Origin: Corylus avellana
Lineage: Eukaryota; Streptophyta; Magnoliopsida; Fagales; Betulaceae
DNA length: 64,000 nt
Direction of reading: 5' to 3'
Assembly (NCBI RefSeq): GCF_901000735.1
Contig: NC_081551.1
Coordinates: 15,900,545-15,964,544, forward strand
In this document: positions 11,115 through 20,120 of the stretch, piece by piece
Position numbering within the stretch: position 1 is the first letter of the stretch
How the letters are laid out: each line of letters opens with the position of its first letter
Position numbers and translations under genes: made by a program
The notes under the pieces: generated by a model
Seen by the model: only the letters and a program-made list of their open reading frames with translations
What the model was told of the DNA's origin: nothing
Databases searched by the model: none

Positions 11115-11749
11115 AGCTAAACCCACATTATTTGGTGACGAGTCTAGCCGGCCTTAAAGAGAACCTTGTCCTCAAGGTGGAATGTGTGAAATTGACGTTG
11201 ACAATTTGTAATTGCCCTCCAGTGAGATGTTCATAACGTGGGAAATCCATCTTAAGGTGCTTCAATGGGTTGGTGCTCTTCTCGGAGAATTGGTAGAACT
11301 CCAACTAGCAAGTTCTTGATCTTGTTCAAGGAATCTTCCATGCTCTGCATCTTCTCACATTCTATACTCTAATACCAATTGATAGGTCCCAAACATATAA
11401 CAGAAAACACAATTAATATTTAATATAATATAAAGATAATACACATTACAAATCTCCACTTATGGTTGGAGTTCTACCACAATACAAACACATAAACAAG
11501 ATAATACATTCTGATACCCTAGTGGGTCCCAGTCATAACAAGATAATACTCAACTTATGGGTGGGAGTTGAACCACAACAGAATTAGAACTCTACACCAA
11601 ATCCTCGTAGTAAGTAAACTTCCCACTAACTCCTATTATAAGATAACACTAACACTAACCCCATTACCCAAGCCACATTGTACATCATGGCCCATGACAA
11701 ACACCACTATTGCCCATGATCTTCATGTTGGTTTTCCTTATCCATTTCT

Positions 11750-12290
11750 CAGGGCCGGTTAGACCACTAGGCAAGTGAGGCACTTGCCTAGGGCCCTCGG
11801 ATTAATAAGGCCCCAATTTTTTTTTTTAATATATATATAATAAAAACTTAAAGCCTCTAATCATGATAAGTAAGTAATTCAAAAAATGCCTCAATTTAAT
11901 AAGACCCTAATATAATAAGGCCATGGTAAAATAAGATCAATTAACCAAGAAAAATAAATATCTTTATACTTAAAAAGAGCCTATCTACCTATGCATCCAA
12001 AATTATTTGATATTGAAATATCATTTAAACCCTACCTAACTACCCACTTTCTTTTTTTCTCTCTTTTCTTCTCCACTGCCGATAGCCTCCCCTCTTATTT
12101 TTTTTATTTTTTATTTTTTATTTTTTCACTCAAAACAGAACATGATGGGGAGAGATTAAAAGAGAGAGAGAGTGAGAGGCTAGGCAAGAGAGAGAAACAT
12201 GTGTATCAATCCTCATTGATGGGTTTTGTTTAGAACATGTGTATATTCATAAAAAATAAAAAAATAATTTTTTTTTTATTGTTGTGTTTA
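11750..12290. mobile_element. hAT-type MITE (CAGGGCCGGC family), copy 3, truncated
   Basis: The left end CAGGGCCGGTTAGACCACTA and interior match copies 1 and 2. The right terminal repeat is missing: similarity stops near TTTATTGTCCCGCTCC. An (AT)n stretch and GA-rich segment recur. Confidence 0.7.
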
Positions 12291-12570
12291 TTGTCCCGCT
12301 CCTTTTATATAAAATCAATTTGCTGACAATTATAGGACCAATGATTCATTGTAATAATTATTGTATATATTGATTTTTAAAATTGGAAATTATATTAAAA
12401 AATATTGGATGCGTTGTAAAGATGCCATCTTAGGACTAGCAATAATGACAGATTCCCCATGTCACCTTAGGTCCACGTCACAATTCAGAGCCATTAAAGA
12501 ATCAACTCTCAAGTGGTGGAGGCATACTGGCAACAATAAAGAATCTACTCTTAATTTCAATTGAAATCAA

Positions 12571-12711
12571 TGACGCACACAGGGGGACCGGGAGTGGCCC
12601 TGGTCCCCCCAAACCACAAGAAAAAAAACAAAAAAAAAATTTTAGGTAGAAGAAATTTTTTTTTTTTTTTTTAATTGGTCTCTCTCCAAATTAAAACTTG
12701 AGTCGGTCCCT
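12571..12711. mobile_element. small non-autonomous DNA element with 12-bp flanking repeats
   Basis: AATTGAAATCAA occurs at 12559-12570 and again at 12712-12723. The 141 bp between start TGACGCACACAGGGGGACCG and end GAGTCGGTCCCT, giving imperfect inverted ends (GGGGACCG/CGGTCCC). A long A/T run fills the middle. Confidence 0.55.
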
Positions 12712-12723
12712 AATTGAAATCAA

Positions 12724-14159
12724 AAGAAATGTCCATTATAAATTTAGAGATAAAATTGTAATTTTATTTTATTTTTTAACAATTTTATCCCTAAAAAATA
12801 ACTAATTCATTTTTCTCCATTTCATTTAAAATTAAAAATATCATTTTCGGAGAACCGAGGAATAGGGATTTCAAAAGAGAATTGGTTTCATCTTTTTGTT
12901 TTTAAAGTCTAGGTACCCCGTCATTTAAACTACTAAAAATTATTAACATTTTTTCAAATGAAAAAAAAAAACCGTTTATAAAAAATAAAATTAAAAAATA
13001 AAAAATAGGAAAAAAAGAAGGATGCTAAACGGGGTTGGTTGAACCACCCTTTTCAACCATATCTGGAGGTGACTGTATCACGTCATGGCCATGGAGAGTA
13101 ATTTGGCTACCCCTGAATCACCCTCCAATCAAAAAGTGGCTGAACCACCCATTTTTTAGCTTTTTTTTTTTTTTTTTAAATAGTTTAAGTTTTTCAAATT
13201 TATACGAGTATTTTTATTTATTAAAGAAATTATAATCATTTTTGTTTTTTCTTGACCTCGGGGGAGAGGGGAGATATTGATAATTTTTTTTTTTTTTTTG
13301 AATTAATTGATAATTTTTTATTGTTTGACAAACATTGACGTAATTTATAGTTTGGAAAGTATATTGATAATTGTGTAATAGTTTAAAGGGGATATGTAGA
13401 ATTTTTCTTTCTTTTTTAATCTTTAAATTTGTTCACAATAATATTTTAGGTCTTTCTTTTTTTCATTTTGACATATAAAAGAATTTCAATTAAGTCTGGC
13501 CACCTTCAAGATAAATTCTTAGTTTCGTCCTTAGTAATTTTGCTAAAAAAAAAAAAAAATAGCAACGTAATATTTTTCCCATGTTGAAAAGTTAAACATA
13601 GGAAACTTTAGAAAACTTCTCGGAACTTTCACGGATTTCGAAATTACTCCTCCTAAAGTTAAAAAACTCTAAATTAAGGTTAAAGATTCATGCATTTTTT
13701 TTTAAAATTTTTTTTTATATAAAGACATATTTATAATATTTTATATGAAAAATTTGTCAAGATTTAACGAAAAATTCTAATGAAATTGAGATAATTAAAA
13801 TGAAAGAAATTGAAAGTTCGATACTCTTAATTGAAAGTTTTTAAACTTCAAGAAAGAAAATTTCAAAGCGCTTGAAAGTTTATAAAGTTTTGTAAAGCAT
13901 TTTTTATTTTTTTAAAAAGTTTGTAGATGCAAAGATGATTAGGTTTTGACAAACGCAATACAATATTAATAATGACAATTAAATAGTCTCAATCATTTAA
14001 TTAAATAACTTAAAATAAAATTGACATATACAATTTTATATACATATCTCAACATCAGCCAAATCTCACACCAACCATGAATTATCACCTTACATGTGCT
14101 TAACTCGACATTAGTGACAAAAATATCTCACGTTCAAGGGAATTGAATGAGTAACCTAC

Positions 14160-14191
<32 letters not shown>

Positions 14192-14960
14192 AAAATTGAT
14201 TGAGTGTATCTAGTTGCACCTCGTACAGTGCACAAATCCAATATTATGTAATTAGCTTAGGTGGCAACAATCTATTTTATAAGAGAAAAGATGGTCAAAC
14301 AATACCACCTTGGCTGCCGTCAACGTTTTTCTCGTTACTTATTATTATTTAATTCTTTTTATTTTTACTTATCGTATTATTATCCATTAAAAAAAAAAGA
14401 AAAAAAAAGAAGTTGTCTTTACGTGGGGACAATCCGAACAGGAAGCTACGTGTTGCTTACAAACTTTTGAAGCGCGTAAAAAGTCTACAGTTCTTCCGTG
14501 GCAAGTTAGGTGAGCCGTGAGTGACCAACAGACATTAAAAATCTGAGTACGTGGACACAGACAAGCACTAATAATTTCTGTGCTAGGACAAAATTCAAAC
14601 GCTAACTTCACCCAACTCTCTTTGTATACCCTTAAACCCATCCGACACGTGTACCTACACAAATATTATTCTACTTTTTTCCATTTTACACGTTTCGAGG
14701 TCCACGGAGAATTGGTGAAACATAATGTGAAATAATAACAGTCGTATTGCCAAATCCGGGTTCCTGGATTGGTACGACGTGGATCCGACGTGGAAGTTAT
14801 ATCCTCCGTTAAGTTTAACTGCCATGTCGTGTCGGGTACATCCATGCCGTTGGATAAGTAGAGAGCAAAGGCAAAAGGTTTTGGAACACGACCAGGAGGC
14901 CGAGACTGGGAAGGAACATTAGGGGGAAGAAAACAATGGTGTCAAATTTTTGTTACAGTA
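12724..14960. other. intergenic, AT-rich, one long-TIR MITE
   Basis: No gene is seen. 13030-13160 has short inverted GGTTGAACCACC-type words. A long-TIR MITE lies at about 13600-13905 (listed separately). An A tract is at 14160-14188. The last 300 bp, with ACACGTGTACC and two GACGTGG words, is the upstream region of the RFS6 gene. Confidence 0.5.
13600..13905. mobile_element. long-TIR MITE, AAACTT(C)-ended family, copy A
   Basis: The two ends are reverse complements over roughly 80 bp with gaps: AAACTTCTCGGAACTTTCACG and TCGAAATTACTCC on the left, GAAAGTTTATAAAGTTTTG and AAGAAAGAAAATTTC on the right. It is the same family as 27790-28170 and 56785-57245. No coding capacity. Confidence 0.6.
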
Positions 14961-14973
14961 GTGGATCTGTGGC

Positions 14974-14979
14974 TATAAA
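14974..14979 (+). promoter_or_regulatory. TATA box of the RFS6 gene
   Basis: TATAAA in the context GTGGCTATAAAGACC, about 30 bp before a C/A-rich likely start region (CATTCATTCACC). A leader exon would then be spliced across about 15070-15321, where the acceptor reads TTGGAATTGCAG. Confidence 0.6.
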
Positions 14980-15390
14980 GACCACCCCTCTCATTCATTC
15001 ACCTGCAGTGTCTTCCTCGTTCTGTTACTCTCTTAGCTTTTCAAAGGTGCTTCAGCGGCGCTATAGTTCTGGTATTATTCTATTTTTTGATGTTTGGTTC
15101 CCGAACAAATGAAGGAATTTTTTATTCTTAAGTGCTGACGAAGTTCGATTTATTGGTGCATGTTTTGGAATTCGCAGTTGGTACTCGAATCGGGCATTCC
15201 CGGTATTGGCTTTCAAGGTAGATATAGAAGATGTGAAGTTCAATTAATCAATTAACATTGCGAATTCTCTTGCTGAATTTCATGAAATTTAATGTGAAGA
15301 ATTAATATTTTGGAATTGCAGAGAAGCGAGCGCAGAGAGGTATATAAGGAAAAGAAACGGGAAGAAGCAGAAGTAGAAGAAGAAGAAGCA

Positions 15391-18138
15391 ATGACGATCA
15401 AACCGGCGATTCGGATCGCCGACCGGAAGCTGATCGTGAGGAACCGTACGATCCTGACGGGAATACCGGACAATGTAATCGCTACGTCCGGTTCGACATC
15501 CGGTCCGGTGGAGGGTGTGTTTTTGGGAGCGGCTTTCGAGGAGAATAAAAGCAGGCACGTGGTGCCGCTGGGAATCCTAAGAGACGTCCGGTTCGTGGCG
15601 TGCTTTAGGTTCAAGTTATGGTGGATGGCCCAGAAGATGGGCGATAAAGGGGAGGATATTCCCCTGGAGACGCAGTTCCTACTGCTCGAGACCAAGGATG
15701 GGTCCCATCTCGAATCCAACGATGGAAACGAGGAGAACCAGATCGTGTACACGGTTTTCCTTCCTTTGATTGAAGGCTCTTTCCGGGCTTGTCTACAAGG
15801 CAATGCTCAAGACGAGCTCGAGCTCTGCCTAGAGAGCGGTGACGTGGACACGAAAGCGTCGTCGTTTACACACTCGTTGTTCATCAGCGCAGGGACCGAT
15901 CCTTTCGAGACGATCAGCGATGCGATCAGGGCCGTTAAATTGCATCTGAAGACATTTCGTCAACGACACGAGAAAAAATTGGCTGGGATCGTTGACTACT
16001 TCGGCTGGTGCACCTGGGACGCGTTTTACCAGGAGGTGACCCAAGAAGGCGTCGAGGCTGGCCTTGAATCTCTCTCCGCCGGTGGGACCCCTCCAAAGTT
16101 TGTGATCATCGACGATGGATGGCAGTCGGTCTGCGGTGACCCACAGGATGAGAAGGAGGGCGAACAGAGCGAGAAGAAACCGGAGCCGTTGCTTAGGCTG
16201 ACCGGGATCAAAGAAAACTCCAAATTCCAAACGAGAGATGATCCAGCGGTGGGGATTAAGAATATCGTGAACATAGCGAAAGAGAAGTATGGGTTAAAGT
16301 ATGTGTACGTGTGGCACGCGATTACAGGGTATTGGGGTGGGGTCCGGCCAGGAGAGAAGGAGACGGAGCAATACGAGTCGTCGATGAAGTACCCGAAGGT
16401 GTCAAAGGGTGTGGTGGAGAATGATCCGACATGGAAGACCGATGTCATGGCGGTTCAGGGACTGGGCCTGGTGAACCCAGGGAATGTGTACAGGTTTTAC
16501 AACGAGTTGCACAGTTACTTGGCGTCTGCGGGTGTAGATGGTGTTAAGGTGGACGTGCAGTGCATATTGGAGACCCTCGGTGCGGGTCTGGGTGGTCGGG
16601 TGGAGTTGACCCGGCAGTATCATCAGGCCCTCGACGCCTCTGTGGCTCGAAATTTCCCGGACAATGGGTGCATTGCTTGCATGAGCCACAATACTGATGC
16701 ACTTTACTGGTGAGTTTTCTTTTTCTTTTCATCGTGTTATAATTAATTAATAGTATAGTTGGGGATTTAATCTGGTGCGGTGTGGTGATTGGGATTATGA
16801 TGGAACAGCTCGAAACAAACGGGTGTGATGAGAGCATCAGATGATTTCTTCCCGCGTGATGCGACATCACACACCATCCACATTGCAGCGGTGGCATACA
16901 ACAGCCTGTTCTTGGGGGAGTTTATGCAGCCTGATTGGGACATGTTCCACTCTCTCCACCCAGCGGCTGAGTACCACGGATCAGCCAGGGCAATCAGCGG
17001 TGGGCCTCTCTACGTTAGGTAACAAATCTCAGCCCTACATTTACTGTCGTGCAACCTAAACTGTACACGTAGCTTGATCACAGATGGGCTAACAATCTGT
17101 GTAATGTGTGTGTGCAGTGATGCGCCTGGGAAGCACAATTTCGAGCTCTTAAAGAAGCTGGTGCTGCCTGATGGTTCTATTCTCCGAGCCCGCTTGCCTG
17201 GTCGGCCCACTAGAGATTGTTTGTTCACTGACCCAGCTCGCGATGGTGTTAGGTTGGTAAAACCACATTTTTTTCTTTAATGAAAAAAAAAAAAAAACCC
17301 TAGTACTTTAGATCCCAATTTGGCGGCTAAACAATGAATATCTCATTCTCCATTTTAATAAAGATTTATAGAGTTATGACTAGGTTTTTAGTTGAGCTTA
17401 ATTAAAATAGAAGCATATTGTTACTTAAAATATGTTGTTGTTTTCAGCTTGTTGAAGATATGGAACATGAACAAGTACACAGGAGTACTGGGTGTGTACA
17501 ACTGCCAAGGAGCGGCATGGAATAGCATAGAAAGAAAGAACACGTTCCATGAAACCAAATCCGAGGCTATGACAGGATCTGTTAGGGGCCGTGACGTCCA
17601 TCTCATAACCGAGGCCGCAACCGACCCCAATTGGAATGGTGATTGTGCCGTATACTGTCACCAGTCTGGCGAGCTCGTCACCCTTCCTTACAATGCATCC
17701 ATGCCCGTGTCGCTCAAGGTCCTCGAGCATGACATTTTCACTGTCACACCCATTAAGGTTTTGGCACCCGGATTCCGTTTCGCTCCCTTGGGACTTATTA
17801 TGATGTTCAATGGTGGTGGAGCTATTGAAGGGCTGAGATACGAGGTGAAAGGCGGGGCTAAGATGGTAGAACTCGAAAGCGGGAATGAAGGAGAAGGGAA
17901 TGGTGTGGCTGGAGAAAAGGTGGAGAATAATAGCTCGGAGTTGGTTGGAATAGTTCACATGGAGGTCAAAGGGTGTGGCAAATTTGGTGCTTATTCGTCG
18001 GCCAGGCCACGGAGGTGCACGGTGGGTTCGAGCGGGGTTGATTTCGTGTATGATTCGGATTCTGGGTTGGTGACTTTGAGCTTGGATCAGTTGCCTGAGG
18101 AGGGTCGGAAGGTTCACATTGTTGAGGTTGAGTTGTAA
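15391..18138 (+). CDS. RFS6: galactinol-sucrose galactosyltransferase 6 / alkaline alpha-galactosidase (RFS6, DIN10 type)
   Basis: Four exons (15391-16709, 16809-17018, 17118-17252, 17448-18138) join in frame to 784 codons, the normal length for this GH36 family. The start [16 protein letters not shown] is the conserved N-terminus of RFS6/DIN10; an in-frame ATG at 15310 lies upstream of the leader acceptor. Motifs seen: FGWCTWD (204-210), IIDDGW (239-244) and KVDVQ (386-390, D388 being the expected nucleophile), then [10 protein letters not shown] and [10 protein letters not shown]. Family enzymes move galactose between galactinol, sucrose and raffinose-type sugars, or hydrolyse raffinose at alkaline pH; which activity dominates here cannot be read from sequence. 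DIN10 is dark- and sugar-starvation-induced in Arabidopsis. A glycine- and glutamate-rich insert ([20 protein letters not shown]) near the C-terminal domain is longer than in the Arabidopsis protein as I recall it. No stop or frameshift. Confidence 0.93.
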
Positions 18139-18295
18139 GTTATTCTTTGTCTTAAGAGTTAGGTAAGAGGTGGAGGGGAAAATGTTGGGGGAATTGGGAT
18201 TGTGATAAGAGTGATCTACCATTTGTCTGTTGTATTTTAACCTTCTCATTGTTGTATTTTGAAGTTCATGGAAGGTTGGGAGGGAAAGAAATCCG

Positions 18296-18301
18296 AATAA
18301 A
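18296..18301 (+). terminator. poly(A) signal of the RFS6 gene
   Basis: AATAAA lies 158 bp past the stop codon, followed by a T-rich stretch, as expected for a plant 3' end. Confidence 0.6.
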
Positions 18302-18599
18302 GTTTCTTTATGTTGCTTAATCTGGACCGGTTCTTTTGCTATTCTTTTCTTTAATTGTTTCGTTATTTATTGACAAGAAAAAAAAAAAAATACAAATTTG
18401 AAGAAAATAACCTACAGGGATGGAGCCATTGGAAATAATTGAAGTCATTAATTACCACTAGGATGATCACAAATGAGATGAAATATGTGTTAACTTAGCC
18501 CAAAGATTACCAAGATAAATCTATACAAAAGTTTTCTAATCCTAATAATTGAGATGATAATGATGGCCTAACATTTTGGTTGCTGTTAATGATGGCTTA

Positions 18600-18790
18600 A
18601 CGCAGTAAACACATATTTTTTGCGTTTTAAATCGTGGTAAAGAAGTGCTTTTTTGAAAACGTAGAATTTTAAAGTTTAATATGCGATTTTAAAGGCCAAA
18701 CCATAGATTTTTCAAACGCTTAATTATGTTTTTAAATCGTTATTTTTAAACCGCACTTTCTGAATTCATAAACCGAAATGAACTCATTGA
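18600..18790. repeat. dispersed repeat, GCGATTT MITE family, decayed copy
   Basis: The segment shares AAGAAGTGCTTTTTTGAAAAC, GCGATTTTAAAGGCCAAACC and TTTTTAAACCGCAC with the better copies at 43135-43390 and 48280-48570. Its termini are eroded. Confidence 0.55.
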
Positions 18791-18879
18791 AAGATTTATT
18801 CTTACTTTGATGGGTGTTACTCTTTTTTTGTTTAACCTGTAAATGGCCTTTGTGGCTCGGCTTTGAATTTATTTATTTT

Positions 18880-19370
18880 TATATTGAAACTGAGGCATGA
18901 GAAGATGAAGAAACCATAGCAGGATCAAAGAAATGGGTGTTAGCCTAGCAAGGCTCTAATACCACGTAAGAAATCAAAGAGTAATTCAATATCGTATGCT
19001 AACCATGTTTTATGTACAATTGAGTTTAAACTGCTAAACTAAAGAGTTACATTTTCATAAGGTATTCTGAAATTCAAATTATAGTTACAAAAATAGATTA
19101 CAAAGTACAAGCTATCCTAGCCTTTGGTTGTTGCAGAAACCGTGTGATAATCATGAGGAACAATAGAGTTATCTTATGAGATTTGAGTAGTACGTGTGGC
19201 TGAAAGTTGAAAACTTCTGCGAGATAATGTTCCAAATGTAGAAGTTGACTTGGATTCAATTGCTGATGTGGAGGATATTGCTTCAGATGACACAATTGCT
19301 GATGTAGGCTTTGAGTTGGCACATTCTGCAGCAGGAAAAGATGACCTGGATGATTTTGTCTTAACAAGGT
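18880..19370 (-). mobile_element. possible copia-type LTR/leader remnant
   Basis: On the minus strand TGGTATTAGAGCC (18966-18954), a mutated initiator-Met primer site, is followed about 40 bp later by ATGGTTTCTTCATCTTCTCA, resembling a copia gag start (MVSSSS). A serine-rich decayed reading frame lies at 19370-19100. No LTR boundary is defined. Confidence 0.35.
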
Positions 19371-19379
19371 TAGTAAATA

Positions 19380-20120
19380 TGGTGTTTTAAACTAGAGACA
19401 TGCTATTTCGCTCTCTTCTATCTATTTCCATCAATCTATTTTTCAATTCAACCATTAGATTTATAGGACACGCATATAATGGTTGATTTGAGAAAAAAAA
19501 AAAAAAATGAATATAGATGGATGGGGGAGATGGAGAAATAACATTTCTCTTTTTTTTTTCTTTTTTTTTTTTTTTCTAATAAAATAACATTTCTCTTTAA
19601 ACAACCATTCAAAAGGAAATATCAGGAGTGGCAAACTATGAATTGTCCGTCCTTTGGGTTTAAACGGGAGGCTCCCCCACTCCCATTAACGGTGGTTATC
19701 GAGTGTCTGCCCACAGTTAGCTACCACTTGCAACAGGCATCGATTGACCCCCCAGCAGCCAAAGATGGATGGCTTTGGAAGAAAAATCAATTTTGAAACA
19801 ATGGCATGCTAAAGGAAAATCGAAATTATTGAAGGTTAAATCAAGTTCGAAAATATGGAACAAAAGCATTCAGCATTTTAACAACTGTACATCCATCCCC
19901 TTAAGCTGGACTAGGATCCATCGACCATGTGCAGCCTTTGATACTGAATGTAATAACCGAAGCTAACAAAGAAGCTAAATTCTGATGGTCCAAGCACCCA
20001 AACTATCTCTCTTATATAATGCTACAATTTGCTAGACCTACCGGCCAATTTTAAACTAACCAATATAGCAACAACCTACCATCATACAAAGACATAATGT
20101 GACAGAATCAAACCTAGAAT
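19380..20120. other. intergenic and 3' flank of the DAYSLEEPER-type gene
   Basis: No gene is recognised. 19490-19600 has two near-identical ATAACATTTCTCTT words around A/T tracts. The last few hundred bases are the likely 3' UTR of the minus-strand gene. Confidence 0.4.

Larger units (their letters stand above)
9893..12290. mobile_element. retroelement array unit 3, inverted internal region, split by a solo LTR
   Basis: The unit repeats the plan of unit 2: LTR start pieces (9900-9925 and 11115-11141), the same hAT-remnant junction TCTAGCCGGCCTT (11143-11155), reversed internal region, reversed and mutated primer site (11366-11377), and a reversed LTR (11380-11749) cut by hAT MITE copy 3 at the same base as in unit 2. 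Sharing the junction and the hAT insertion point with unit 2 means that the unit was duplicated after rearrangement. The right boundary near 12290 is approximate. Confidence 0.68.

Noticed and set aside
11991..12233. 80-codon frame in hAT MITE copy 3
   Set aside because: Equivalent stretches in copies 1 and 2 are not open; simple-sequence translation.
15310..15390. Upstream ATG adding 27 residues to RFS6
   Set aside because: The ATG precedes the leader-intron acceptor at about 15321, so it is probably spliced out; the added residues are low complexity and MTIKPA is the conserved start.
15252..15803. 183-codon minus-strand frame over RFS6 exon 1
   Set aside because: Shadow frame, low-complexity serine runs, no promoter or motif.
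17425..18249. 274-codon minus-strand frame over RFS6 exon 4
   Set aside because: Shadow of a conserved coding exon; no recognisable domain.
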